Assembly: GCF_017161325.1 (NCBI RefSeq)
Contig: NZ_CP045670.1
Coordinates: 1,043,367-1,107,366, forward strand
Source of the DNA: Treponema pedis
GTDB taxonomy: Bacteria; Spirochaetota; Spirochaetia; Treponematales; Treponemataceae
Length of the DNA: 64,000 bases
Direction of reading: 5' to 3'
How positions within the stretch are numbered: position 1 is the stretch's first letter; the number at the start of each line of letters is the position of its first letter. Shown here in pieces: positions 9,933 to 18,890 of the stretch. Position numbers and translations under genes: made by a program. The notes beneath the pieces are model-generated. The model had not been told where the DNA came from. It was given only the letters and a program-made list of their open reading frames with translations, and did not search any database.

Positions 9933-10619
9933 CTATATTTCCATAACGCTTTTTATAACTTCTCCTGCAATTAAAAGTCCCGCCACGGACGGGACCCATG
10001 AAGCGGAAGCCGGAGGATTTCGTTTTACCTCACAGGGGCTTTTTGAATAAAGAACTTTTAAGCGTTTTACGTTAACGGCTTTTAATTTAGTACGCATAAC
10101 CTTACATAAGGGACAAGCCGAAGTTTTATAAATGTCGGCAAATTCAAAATCGGCGCTTAATCTGTTTCCGCAGCCCATTGCAGATATAATCGGAATATTT
10201 TTTTCATTGCAAATTTTTGCAAGAAAAATTTTTAGAGTAATTGTGTCTACGGCATCGACAATAAAATTTACATCTTTAAAAAAATCTTTGCCTAAGGTTT
10301 TTTCAAAATTATCGGGTAAAATAAAATTTGAAAAAGTAAAAATTTTGCAATTAGGGTTTATATCAAGTATTCGCTTTTTTGCAATTTCGGTTTTTGGGTT
10401 TCCCAGTGTAGAATGTAGAGCATAAAGCTGCCTGTTAATATTGCTTTCTTCTATTATATCGCCGTCTATTAAAACCAAATTTTCCGCACCGCTTCGGGCA
10501 AGAGCTTCGGCCGTATAACTTCCCACTCCACCCAAACCGAAAATTGCAATTTTCGCATTTTGAATTTTTTTTAAATTTTCCGTTCCTGCAAGCGGTTCGA
10601 ACCGCTGTAAAAAACTCAT
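9933..10619 (-). CDS. tcdA: TcdA-like E1 enzyme (tRNA t6A dehydratase family)
   Basis: The 228-residue ThiF/MoeB-fold protein has the nucleotide-binding GLGGVGS loop at residues 28-34, the adenylation segment SNINRQLYALHSTLG, the VDAVDTITLK motif and MGCGNRLS. The C-terminal VKRLKVLYSKSPC is characteristic of TcdA, which ATP-dependently converts t6A37 of tRNA to the cyclic form. ThiF or MoeB would usually carry more zinc cysteines; two (ACPLC) are visible here. It starts six bases after the mraY stop, so it is probably translated from the mraY message. Confidence 0.8.
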   Translation of the reverse strand: MSFLQRFEPLAGTENLKKIQNAKIAIFGLGGVGSYTAEALARSGAENLVLIDGDIIEESNINRQLYALHSTLGNPKTEIAKKRILDINPNCKIFTFSNFILPDNFEKTLGKDFFKDVNFIVDAVDTITLKIFLAKICNEKNIPIISAMGCGNRLSADFEFADIYKTSACPLCKVMRTKLKAVNVKRLKVLYSKSPCEVKRNPPASASWVPSVAGLLIAGEVIKSVMEI

Positions 10620-10625
10620 CGGGAG

Positions 10626-11684
10626 TTACCGTACTTTAAATAAAATTCCTAAAACTACAATGGTAATTAAAATTTGTAAAATCATAAACCTAAGTAAAAC
10701 TTGGGTAGGCGACCATTGTAAGTTTTTTTTCATGTGGTCATGAAGAGGAAAGCGTATATTTTTAAAAATTTTTATTTTAAAGAAGCGTAAAAGGACGATT
10801 TTTAATATTCCCGTTCCGCCGTTTATTAAAATTACGCCGCTTGTCATTAAAAGGATAAAGGGATTCCCTGAAATTATAACTAAAATGCCTATAAAAAAAC
10901 CCAAAGAGCGCGAGCCCGCATCGCCCATTAAAACCCTGCTGGGATAGGCATTGTGCCATAAGTACCCCGTAAGCACTCCGCAAAGAGTAAAAATCATAAC
11001 AGCCCACTTCGCACCGCTTGCAATATTGGGTACTAAAAGATAAGAAGCGACTTTAACGTGGCCGAGTATAAAGTAAAAAACTATTCCCAGCGAAACAAGG
11101 GCTATTAAAATGAGGGTTCCCGAAAGGCCGTCCACTCCGTCCGTGCAATTTGTCGTATTTATGGAAATCCATAAAATTAAGGTTGAGGTTATAAAAAAAA
11201 CCGCAGGCGGTACGGTAACGAAATTTGAAGTAAACGGAAGCCAAAAAGTAACCGAGCCCTGAAAGTAAACATAAAAAATAATAAGGCTCATTATTATCGA
11301 AAGAATTAAATCGAGGCTTCCCTTTAAATATTCTCCCCATGATTTTATTGAACGGTCGTCCAAATAGCCGGTCATCATAACGGCAAAAGTTAAAAGCGCC
11401 GCCAATCCTTGAGTAAGAGTGGGCTTTATTAAAATAAAAACACAAACGATAAAAATAGGAATAAATACAATTCCGGCACCGGTAGGTTTTCCTACTGCCG
11501 CTTCAGGGTTTACCGTAAATTCCCTGCCCCTGTCTTTCGGTAGTTTTGAATAAAATTTCGGTAATAAAAAAACCGTTAATAAAAATCCTAAAAATAAGCC
11601 GATTGAAATTAAAACAGTATAGGACTGTAGCAGCCTCATAGGCCCGAAATATTGAGCTAATAATTCCGAAATTTGATATAACAT
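10626..11684 (-). CDS. mraY: phospho-N-acetylmuramoyl-pentapeptide-transferase
   Basis: This 352-residue polytopic enzyme makes lipid I from UDP-MurNAc-pentapeptide and undecaprenyl phosphate. Family motifs are KPTGAGIVFI (about 66-75), GYLDDRSIKSWG, NTTNCTDGVDGLSG (176-189), LMGDAGSRSLG (about 255) and PLHDHMKKNLQW, the counterpart of the HHHFE loop. The catalytic Asp positions are kept. About ten membrane segments are predicted. The -10 box TATAAT lies six bases before ATG and no Shine-Dalgarno sequence is present, so the mRNA may be leaderless. It is divergent from the DUF368 gene and leads into tcdA. Confidence 0.9.
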   Translation of the reverse strand: MLYQISELLAQYFGPMRLLQSYTVLISIGLFLGFLLTVFLLPKFYSKLPKDRGREFTVNPEAAVGKPTGAGIVFIPIFIVCVFILIKPTLTQGLAALLTFAVMMTGYLDDRSIKSWGEYLKGSLDLILSIIMSLIIFYVYFQGSVTFWLPFTSNFVTVPPAVFFITSTLILWISINTTNCTDGVDGLSGTLILIALVSLGIVFYFILGHVKVASYLLVPNIASGAKWAVMIFTLCGVLTGYLWHNAYPSRVLMGDAGSRSLGFFIGILVIISGNPFILLMTSGVILINGGTGILKIVLLRFFKIKIFKNIRFPLHDHMKKNLQWSPTQVLLRFMILQILITIVVLGILFKVR

Positions 11685-11690
11685 TTTCGT

Positions 11691-11720
11691 ATTATACCTT
11701 ATTTTTGCCTATTGTGTCTA
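11691..11720 (-). promoter_or_regulatory. mraY promoter, overlapping its divergent partner
   Basis: On the minus strand, TAGACA (11720-11715), an 18-nt spacer and TATAAT (11696-11691) sit six bases before the mraY ATG. The -35 box overlaps that of the plus-strand promoter. Confidence 0.55.
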
Positions 11721-11740
11721 TCGGGAAATTTAGATATAAT
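11712..11740 (+). promoter_or_regulatory. promoter of the DUF368 gene
   Basis: TTGTGT (11712-11717), 17 nt and TATAAT (11735-11740) sit exactly seven bases before ATG 11748, which predicts a leaderless transcript. Confidence 0.6.
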
Positions 11741-11747
11741 CTTTCTT

Positions 11748-12590
11748 ATGACAAATTATATAAAGAAAATACTTGCGGGTATAGCTGTAGGTATTGCTAA
11801 CGTTATACCCGGAGTTTCAGGCGGAACTATTGCGGTAGTATTCGGTGTGTATTCCGATTTAATAGATATGGCCGCTTTCGATATAGAAAAAATTAAAAAT
11901 AAATGGAAAGATTTTTTAAGTTTGCTTTGCGGTGCGGCATTCGGAATTCTTTTGTTTGCAAAGCTCTTTAAAATTTTATATGAAAAATTTCCCGTGCAAA
12001 TCAACTTTTTTTTTATAGGTTTAATTATGGGAAGTGTTTTTTTAATTTTCGAACTGGTAAAAGATTTCCCGCCTTTAAAAAAATCGGCAAGCGTAATAAA
12101 GTTTTTTTGGTTTTTGCTGGGACTCGGTATAATGCTTTTAACGTATTTTATAAAGGGTCCATCTTCCGAAGCGAATACGGTAATTGAAGTTCTTTCAATT
12201 AAAAACTTTTTTATTCTTTTTTTTGCAGGAATTATAGGCTCCGCCGCTATGATAATTCCCGGTATTTCAGGTTCCTTTATTCTTTTAATACTCGGCGTTT
12301 ATTATACGGTTATAAAAGCCGTAAATGATTTTACACTTTCGGTTTTAGTTACGGTAGGGTTGGGAGTGGTTACGGGTATTTTCCTTTCGGCAAGGCTTAT
12401 AAAATTTTTGTTGAATAAATATCCTAAAATAACTTATGCTTTTATACTCGGGCTTGTTTCGGGTTCGGTTTTGCATATTTTCCCGCAAGTATGCCAGCCG
12501 CTTAAAATGCGCTTTATCTCCGCATTGTGCCTATTGGCGGGATATGCTCTTATTAGAGTGTTTGAAAGAAAAAAGGCCGAGGAGGTGTAA
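11748..12590 (+). CDS. DUF368 family membrane protein
   Basis: The 280-residue polytopic protein opens with the DUF368 signature GIANVIPGVSGGTIAVVFGVY (20 residues or so) and has an inverted second copy, AAMIIPGISGSFILLILGVYY, near residue 165, indicating an internal repeat. DUF368 proteins are related to undecaprenyl-phosphate translocases (the PopT family), fitting a role in recycling the cell-wall lipid carrier and the adjacency to mraY; that role is inferred from family literature. An upstream in-frame ATG at 11712 would add 12 residues, but it lies inside the -35 box, so ATG 11748 is preferred. The uracil permease follows by two bases. Confidence 0.85.
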   Translation: MTNYIKKILAGIAVGIANVIPGVSGGTIAVVFGVYSDLIDMAAFDIEKIKNKWKDFLSLLCGAAFGILLFAKLFKILYEKFPVQINFFFIGLIMGSVFLIFELVKDFPPLKKSASVIKFFWFLLGLGIMLLTYFIKGPSSEANTVIEVLSIKNFFILFFAGIIGSAAMIIPGISGSFILLILGVYYTVIKAVNDFTLSVLVTVGLGVVTGIFLSARLIKFLLNKYPKITYAFILGLVSGSVLHIFPQVCQPLKMRFISALCLLAGYALIRVFERKKAEEV

Positions 12591-12592
12591 AG

Positions 12593-13855
12593 ATGTCCGC
12601 AAAAAAAATTTATCAAGTAAATGAAAAAGTGCCGGCGGCTCTTTTTCTTCCGTTGAGTATTCAGCATACCTTTGCAATGTTCGGGGCATCTGTTTTAGTT
12701 CCGATTATTTTCGGGATTGACCCCGGCATTGTGTTGTTGATGAACGGTGCGGGTACTCTTCTTTTTATTTTTATAACAAAGGGAAAGGCTCCCGCATATC
12801 TCGGTTCAAGTTTTGCATTTTTGGGGCCTTCGGCCATAATTATTTCTTCTATGGGATTCGGCTATGCACAAGGCGCCTTTGTAGTAACCGGTTTATTAGG
12901 CTGCGTTATTGCATTTATAATTTATAAATTCGGAACTTCGTGGATAGATATAATTTTACCTCCCGCCGCAATGGGAGCCGTCGTTGCCCTTATAGGATTT
13001 GAACTTGTCGGTTTAACAATCCGGGGCGGAAATATAGGTGCAAACGTTATGACCGAAACGGGAAGTGCTGCCGATGTAACCGTTTTTTTAATTACCCTCG
13101 GAACGGCAGTTTTAGGCTCCGTTTTATTTAGGGGATTTTTTTCCACGATTCCGATTTTGATTGCAATAATTGCAGGATACGCGGCATCTATTTTTTTCGG
13201 TATGGTGAATTTTTCTCCCGTTATAAATTCGGGACTTTTTACTTTTCCCAAATTTCAATTTCCGAAATTCGATTTACGGGCATCGCTTACTATGCTTCCG
13301 GTTTTACTTGTAATTACAAGCGAACATATAAGCCATCAGGTTGTAACGTCAAACATTATAGGAAAAGATTTGTTAAAGTCTCCGGGGCTTCATAGAAGTA
13401 TATTTGCGGATAATTTTTCGACGGCTCTTTCCGGTTTGGCAGGGGGCGTACCTACTACAACTTACGGAGAGAATATCGGGGTTATGGCTGTTACGGGGAT
13501 ATACAGCGTTTACGTAATAGGAGGAGCTGCGGTAATTTCCATATGTATGGCGTTTATCAGTCCGCTTGCAGCTTTAATTACCACAATTCCGGGAAACGTA
13601 ATAGGAGGGGTAACCTTTCTTCTTTACGGAATGATAGGAGCCTCGGGAATAAGATTATTGGTAGATTCGAAAATCGATTATTCCAAACCGAAAAATTTAA
13701 TTCTTACTTCGATTGTTTTTACTTCGGGGTTAAGCGGCATTTCAATTAACTTAGGGCAAATAGAATTTAAGGGAATGGTATTGGCATCTCTCGTTGCCGT
13801 GGTTTTAAGCATTATCTTTTTTGTATTTGAAAAATTCGGAGTAATAGAAAAATAA
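12593..13855 (+). CDS. uraA: uracil permease (NCS2 nucleobase:cation symporter)
   Basis: The 420-residue inner-membrane transporter has about 14 segments. NCS2 signatures include LGSSFAFLGPSAIIISS near residue 65, EHISHQVVTSNIIGKDL near residue 242 and GGVPTTTYGENIGVMAVTG near residue 283, which carries the substrate-binding Glu and the NIG motif. This pattern matches UraA/PyrP proton-coupled uracil uptake better than the xanthine branch. It starts two bases after the DUF368 stop with GGAGG overlapping that gene's end, and its last base is shared with the next start (ATGA-type overlap), so the three genes look like one operon. Confidence 0.88.
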   Translation: MSAKKIYQVNEKVPAALFLPLSIQHTFAMFGASVLVPIIFGIDPGIVLLMNGAGTLLFIFITKGKAPAYLGSSFAFLGPSAIIISSMGFGYAQGAFVVTGLLGCVIAFIIYKFGTSWIDIILPPAAMGAVVALIGFELVGLTIRGGNIGANVMTETGSAADVTVFLITLGTAVLGSVLFRGFFSTIPILIAIIAGYAASIFFGMVNFSPVINSGLFTFPKFQFPKFDLRASLTMLPVLLVITSEHISHQVVTSNIIGKDLLKSPGLHRSIFADNFSTALSGLAGGVPTTTYGENIGVMAVTGIYSVYVIGGAAVISICMAFISPLAALITTIPGNVIGGVTFLLYGMIGASGIRLLVDSKIDYSKPKNLILTSIVFTSGLSGISINLGQIEFKGMVLASLVAVVLSIIFFVFEKFGVIEK

Positions 13856-15933
13856 TGAAAGCGATAAATTTTAATATACGTAAAACGGTTTTTTCCGCGG
13901 TTTTGATTGCAGCGGTTTTATTCCCGCTTTTTGCGGAAGATGTTTTTTTAACCGGGAAGGCTGACGGTTTATATAAAGTAGATAATTTTCGTGCAAAACA
14001 AATTTGGAAAGATTCTTCCGTTTTTAAAATATGTAAGGCGGGCAATCAATGGCTTTTTTTAACCGGCAACGGAATTGCCGCAAGTAAAAACTTAAAAGAG
14101 TTTTATTATTTAAACAATACTCTCCCGAAAAAAATTATTAAATCAATCGATAAAAACGGGAATAAACAATTTACCGAAAAAGTTCAGCAGTTAAAAGATT
14201 TGGAAACTCACCCCGTAAATCCCAATATTTTTGTTACCGCAACCTCCGACAGCGTTTTTTTGACAACCGATTCGGGAAAAACTTGGAAAGACTTGGGCTG
14301 CAACGGAAGAATAAACGGGATAAAAGCCGTCAGCGTTTCGGATATGCCCGATATAAACGGTGAAAGCGTGCTTACTGTTTTTGTATCGCACGCCATTTAC
14401 GGAGTTGCATATAAACAGCCTCTTGTAAATTCTAAAATATGGAACGAACTGAACGACGGACTCGGTAAGGGGCCTGAGGGGATAGAAGAGGTTTCCGATA
14501 TTTCTTTTGAGCAAAGCTCCGATACTCAAAATTTAAAACAGCCTCAAGTTTATTGTTGTCAAACTTTTTCCGGCAGAATTTATAAATTAAATTGGGATAA
14601 AAAAATATTTTTCTCCGTTGCAAATTTACGGGAAGATAATTCTAAAATTACCTGTATGGACAGCTTAACGGTTTCGGAAAATACGGTAATTGCCGTTACC
14701 CCCGATAAAATATTTGAAGCTAATTTACTCGTGCCGAAAATTCAGCCTGCCTCAAACAAGTCGCTGTTTAAGAATTTTAATAAGGCAAAAAATTTCTTAA
14801 CGTCTTCGAATTTTTTATGCGCATTTATCCCGAAAAAAACTACACCGTTTACGGATTCCATTTCGTTATCGGAACTGTGGCTTTTACATAGCGAAAAAAA
14901 ACAAAAGACCGAATATTTGAAAATAGCGGACGGGAAAAAAGGAATTTATATTCCCACTCATCAGGCAATTAACGAGAAAAAATTTCAGGAACATTTAAAA
15001 ACGATAAAAGACAATAAATTAAACGCAATAGTAATCGATATGAAAGATGAAGCGGGCTTTGTCCGGTATGATACCGAGAATAAAGAAATCGAAAAATACG
15101 GCGGGGTACGCTATACGATTGATTTGGAAAAATTTATAGAAAAAGCGAAGGCCGAAAAGCTTTATTTAATTGCCCGTATCGTTCTTTTTAAAGATAAAAA
15201 TTTATACCGCTATGAAAACGGGAAGTATGCCGTAAGAGATAAAACTACAAATAAACCTTGGCAGGGGTATAATTCTTATGACGGAACAAAGGAAGCGATT
15301 GAAGAATATTGGATAGACCCGTACAACGAAGATGTGTGGAAGTATAATATTGATATTGCGGAAGAGCTTTGTAAAAAGGGCTTTGACGAAATCCAATTTG
15401 ATTATATCAGGTTTCCTACGGACGGCGATAATTTGGCAAATACTTTATATCCGGCTTGTGAAAACGGAATGGATAAGGTAAGCGCCCTTATGTCGTTTCT
15501 TGCTTATGCAAGAGAGCGCATTAAAGCTCCGGTTTCCATTGATATTTACGGTTCAAACGGCTGGTACAGAACCGGTGCGCGTACGGGGCAGGAAGTGGAA
15601 TTGATTGCCGAATATGTAGATGTAATTTGCCCTATGTTTTATCCTAGCCATTTTGCTCAAAACTTTTTGGCATATAGCCCCGCGGAAGAACGCCCTTACA
15701 GAATTTATTATCAAGGCTCATACCGTAATAAATTCATTGCAAGAAATAAATTAATTGTACGCCCGTGGGTACAGGCATTTTATATTCCCGTTTCATATGA
15801 TAAAAAATATTACGATGTAAATTACGTTAAGCGTCAAATTTTGGGAATACAGGCTTCGATAGACGAAGGTTATATTTATTGGAATAATTCGGGGCGTTAT
15901 GCGGATGTACGTCCGGACGGAGAAAAACTATGA
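13855..15933 (+). CDS. exported putative glycoside hydrolase (DUF4015 / GH-like)
   Basis: The 692-residue protein has a signal peptide (about 11-28, ending LFAED). Residues about 30-290 form a beta-propeller-like region with sialidase-type repeats such as LTTDSGKTWKDLG. Residues about 365-690 match the putative glycosyl hydrolase domain: KGIYIPTHQ, AIVIDMKDEAGFVRYD, FDEIQFDYIRFPTDG, SIDIYGSNGW, DVICPMFYPSHF and WVQAF form a TIM barrel with acidic residues at strand ends. The polysaccharide target is unknown. It overlaps uraA upstream and the PAP2 gene downstream by four bases, indicating translational coupling. Confidence 0.8.
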   Translation: MKAINFNIRKTVFSAVLIAAVLFPLFAEDVFLTGKADGLYKVDNFRAKQIWKDSSVFKICKAGNQWLFLTGNGIAASKNLKEFYYLNNTLPKKIIKSIDKNGNKQFTEKVQQLKDLETHPVNPNIFVTATSDSVFLTTDSGKTWKDLGCNGRINGIKAVSVSDMPDINGESVLTVFVSHAIYGVAYKQPLVNSKIWNELNDGLGKGPEGIEEVSDISFEQSSDTQNLKQPQVYCCQTFSGRIYKLNWDKKIFFSVANLREDNSKITCMDSLTVSENTVIAVTPDKIFEANLLVPKIQPASNKSLFKNFNKAKNFLTSSNFLCAFIPKKTTPFTDSISLSELWLLHSEKKQKTEYLKIADGKKGIYIPTHQAINEKKFQEHLKTIKDNKLNAIVIDMKDEAGFVRYDTENKEIEKYGGVRYTIDLEKFIEKAKAEKLYLIARIVLFKDKNLYRYENGKYAVRDKTTNKPWQGYNSYDGTKEAIEEYWIDPYNEDVWKYNIDIAEELCKKGFDEIQFDYIRFPTDGDNLANTLYPACENGMDKVSALMSFLAYARERIKAPVSIDIYGSNGWYRTGARTGQEVELIAEYVDVICPMFYPSHFAQNFLAYSPAEERPYRIYYQGSYRNKFIARNKLIVRPWVQAFYIPVSYDKKYYDVNYVKRQILGIQASIDEGYIYWNNSGRYADVRPDGEKL

Positions 15934-16914
15934 ATGAATTAACAAATGCCGTGCCTCAAGCAATTCCCGCAATTTACCTATGGGGGGATAGAATTTATAA
16001 AGGCGGTACAAACTGTTGCAAATCCCGCTCTTACGGAAGTTGTAAAAATTTTTACAGATGTTTCGGTGTACGGTTTTGGAATTTTAATCCCGCTTATTTA
16101 TATGTGGTGCATTGATTATAAAAAAGGGCTGCATCTTTTGTACGTGCTTACCTTCGGAACAGGTTTAACGGACGGGATAAAACTGATACTTCATGTACCG
16201 CGTCCTTATACTTATGCGCCTGAAGTTATGCTTACGACGGAAACAAGCTTTTCAACTCCGTCCGGGCATTCTTTTACGGGAACCTTAATGTATCCCGCAG
16301 TTTTATTTTACGGCGCAAAAACAAAACTTAAAAACAAGTTAAAAATTTTTCTCGCAATTATTTTTCCTTTTGCAATAGGAGTTTCCCGAATTTATTTAGG
16401 AGTGCATTATCCTACCGATGTTTTATCCGGCTGGTTTTTAGGAGGCTTTGTATTTTTTATTTTCTTTCTCTTTACGGAAAAAATAGAAAATAAGATTTCC
16501 GGATTTGCGGAAGCTCTTTCAAAGGTTTCTTCTAAAAATATAAAATCGGTTAAGTTTGCGGCAGCTGCCGGGTTTTCTTTTTTTCTTATTTTAATTTGTA
16601 ACGAAAAAGTTTACGGTGCGGGAGGCTTATTCGGGTTGGCCTTCGGTAATATTTATATATTTGAACCTCTTAAAATAAATTTTAATGCTTCAAGCGGAAC
16701 TCCTGTACAAAAAATTTTCCGTTTTATTTTGGGCTTTGCCGTTTCTATAATTCCCGTTCTGGCCGTTTATTTTGCAAAAATAAACGCTTCCCATCCGCAA
16801 TTCAGACTTTACGTTTTTTTGGAATTTGCCGCGGTAGGCGCAATAGCCTCGGGCTTAATGCCTTTAATTTTTGTAAAATTAAATTTATGCAGGGGAAAAA
16901 ATGCAGGCAGGTAA
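15930..16914 (+). pseudogene. PAP2-family phosphatase, frame broken at a G6 run
   Basis: The coupled start ATG 15930 reads MNELTNAVPQAIPAIYLWG and then leaves frame at six G (15982-15987). The rest continues in another frame as IEFIKAVQTVANPAL and so on. Five G would join them exactly. The body carries PAP2 motifs (KLILHVPRPY, PSGHSFTG, SRIYLGVHYPTDVLSG) within six or more membrane segments, typical of undecaprenyl-pyrophosphate or lipid phosphatases. A shorter frame from ATG 15946 also encodes the whole catalytic domain (322 residues), so an active enzyme is still possible, though with an altered N-terminus. It overlaps mnmE by 14 bases. Confidence 0.7.
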
Positions 16915-18313
16915 ATACGGCTTAGATGATGCGATTGCCGCAATTGCAACGGCATTAAGCCCCGCCGCTTTAGGGATTGTCCGCACTTCGGGAGCAAACT
17001 GTATTGAACTTAGCGCAAGTATATTTTCAAAACCCGGTACTCTGTTAAAAGCGGCCGGGAATTCCGTTTTGCACGGCTGGGTTATAAATCCTAAAACAAA
17101 GATTAAGATAGATGAAGTAACGGTTTGCGTTTATCGCGCTCCCAAAAGTTTTACCGGCGAGGATTCCGTTGAATTTATTTGCCATGGAGGTACGGCTGTA
17201 GTATTAAGTATTTATCGGCTCTTATTGCAAAACGGATTCCGTGCGGCTGAGGGAGGAGAATTTACTTTCCGCGCTTTTGCAAACGGCAAAACGGATTTAA
17301 CCCGGGCGGAAGCCGTAAACGAAATTATAAATTCCAAAACCGATACGGCGGTTGAGCTTGCCGCAGGAAGATTATCCGGCTCCGTATTTTCGGAAATAAA
17401 AAGAATAAAGGAATCGCTTCTTAAGGTAATTGCCGCAGCCGATGTTGAAATAGAATATCCTGAAGATGAAGAAACCGTAGAAGGCGTTTTTTCTTCCGAT
17501 TTAATCTTACAGGTTTTAAATCCGCTTCAAATTCTTTACGACTCTTGGGCTTCCGAAAAAATTTTTATTGACGGAGCAAGGGTTGTTTTGGCCGGAAAAA
17601 CAAATGCGGGAAAATCCTCTTTGTTTAATGTTCTTTTAAAAGAAGACCGCGCCATTGTTTCGGATATTCACGGTACAACCAGAGATTGGCTCGAGGCGGG
17701 ACTGAACTTTAACGGAATTCCTGTAAATCTTTATGATACTGCAGGTTTTAGATATACTCAAGATAAAATAGAAGCTATAGGAGTAGAGCGTTCTTTAAAG
17801 ATAAGCCGTGAAGCGGATTTGGTATTGTATTTATTGGATTCCGCCGAAGCCGTTAAAGATTCAAAACTGAACGATGATGATTTAAATTTTATAAAGAACT
17901 CTCCTGTTCCGATTATTACGGTAATTACAAAAACGGATTTATTGGACAGCGGAAAAGAAAAACTTATTATAAAGATTTTAAAAGATGAAAATATTTTAAA
18001 TTATATTTTTATTTCTGCAAAAAACTATAAGGGCATTAAAGAGCTTTCGGCGGCGGCTTACGGGCTTCTTGCCTCATCTTCCAACAACCTTTCAAAAGGA
18101 GCTTCTCTCGGAAGCGAAAGACAAAAAGAAGCGGTAAGCAATGCTCTTCAATTTTTAAATTCGGCATACGAAAATGCAGCCGCAGGATTCCCTCTTGATT
18201 TAATTACCGAAGACTTGGAAGAGGCTTTGCGATTTTTAGGCGAAGTTACCGGTGAAGTAAATTCGGAAGATATTTTAGATAAGGTTTTTTCGGGTTTTTG
18301 TGTAGGGAAGTAA
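16901..18313 (+). CDS. mnmE: tRNA modification GTPase
   Basis: The 470-residue protein is the GTPase partner of MnmG, which installs the carboxymethylaminomethyl group on U34 of tRNAs. The N-terminal tetrahydrofolate-binding domain begins DDAIAAIATALSPAALGIVRTSG. G motifs are AGKTNAGKSS (about 228-237, G1), GTTRD (G2), DTAGFR (G3) and TKTD (G4). The C-terminus ends FSGFCVGK, with the conserved Cys of the FC(I/V)GK motif. The start overlaps the PAP2 gene by 14 bases and is preceded by AGGGG. Length is normal for the family. Confidence 0.95.
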   Translation: MQAGKYGLDDAIAAIATALSPAALGIVRTSGANCIELSASIFSKPGTLLKAAGNSVLHGWVINPKTKIKIDEVTVCVYRAPKSFTGEDSVEFICHGGTAVVLSIYRLLLQNGFRAAEGGEFTFRAFANGKTDLTRAEAVNEIINSKTDTAVELAAGRLSGSVFSEIKRIKESLLKVIAAADVEIEYPEDEETVEGVFSSDLILQVLNPLQILYDSWASEKIFIDGARVVLAGKTNAGKSSLFNVLLKEDRAIVSDIHGTTRDWLEAGLNFNGIPVNLYDTAGFRYTQDKIEAIGVERSLKISREADLVLYLLDSAEAVKDSKLNDDDLNFIKNSPVPIITVITKTDLLDSGKEKLIIKILKDENILNYIFISAKNYKGIKELSAAAYGLLASSSNNLSKGASLGSERQKEAVSNALQFLNSAYENAAAGFPLDLITEDLEEALRFLGEVTGEVNSEDILDKVFSGFCVGK

Positions 18314-18359
18314 GAAAAGAAATTTACTTATGCTTATTTTTAATTATTCCGATAATGAT

Positions 18360-18386
18360 ATTACGGTAATTTTAAATTTCCGTAAT
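18360..18386 (+). promoter_or_regulatory. inverted repeat before a small membrane protein gene
   Basis: ATTACGG (18360-18366) and CCGTAAT (18380-18386) form a perfect 7-bp inverted repeat about 20 bases before ATG 18406. It may be an operator or a 5' hairpin. Confidence 0.35.
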
Positions 18387-18405
18387 TTTAATATGGGAGG
18401 TTCTT

Positions 18406-18834
18406 ATGAAAAGAACTGTGGGGCTTGTAACGCTGCAAGTTGCGTTAGCTTTCTTTTTAATTGTTGCAGGTATTTTAGGACTGATGCGCTCCAGCGGCGG
18501 AGATTTGGGAGAAGTTGTAGCTCTTTTAAACGGTCTTTTTAAAAGCTCAACAATTACTATGATTATTATAATTACGATTGCAATTACGGAATTAATTGCA
18601 GGCGTTTTTTTAATTGTAGAATTTTTCAGCGGAGAAATTAAACTGACGAATATAATATTGATTATCTTTATGATTCTTTGGATAATCAATATTGTCTTAA
18701 TTGATATCCTCGGGGCCGTTAACGGAAACATATTCAGGAATACGGCATCGGTTTTAAATTATCTTTCGCAGCTTTCAAGACATTTAATGATATTGGGAGC
18801 CATTATTGCGGTTAAAGATAAAAACCGCAATTAA
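18406..18834 (+). CDS. small membrane protein of unknown function
   Basis: The 142-residue protein has four hydrophobic segments (about 5-25, 48-72, 78-100 and 120-137) separated by short loops; a short Gly-rich loop (SSGGDLGE) follows the first. No family was recognised. GGGAGG lies eight bases before ATG 18406, giving a strong translation signal. The gene ends at a bidirectional terminator shared with lepB and is not obviously coupled to mnmE, whose stop is 92 bases upstream. Confidence 0.75.
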   Translation: MKRTVGLVTLQVALAFFLIVAGILGLMRSSGGDLGEVVALLNGLFKSSTITMIIIITIAITELIAGVFLIVEFFSGEIKLTNIILIIFMILWIINIVLIDILGAVNGNIFRNTASVLNYLSQLSRHLMILGAIIAVKDKNRN

Positions 18835-18853
18835 AAACTTTTATTAAGATAAA

Positions 18854-18890
18854 AGCTCAGGTGAAAAAAATCCGCCTGAGCTTTTTTTTT
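18854..18890. terminator. bidirectional intrinsic terminator
   Basis: The stem AAGCTCAGG / CCTGAGCTT with a 13-nt loop is followed by nine T on the plus strand. The minus strand gives an A/T-rich tail as well. It separates the convergent small membrane protein gene and lepB. Confidence 0.85.
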
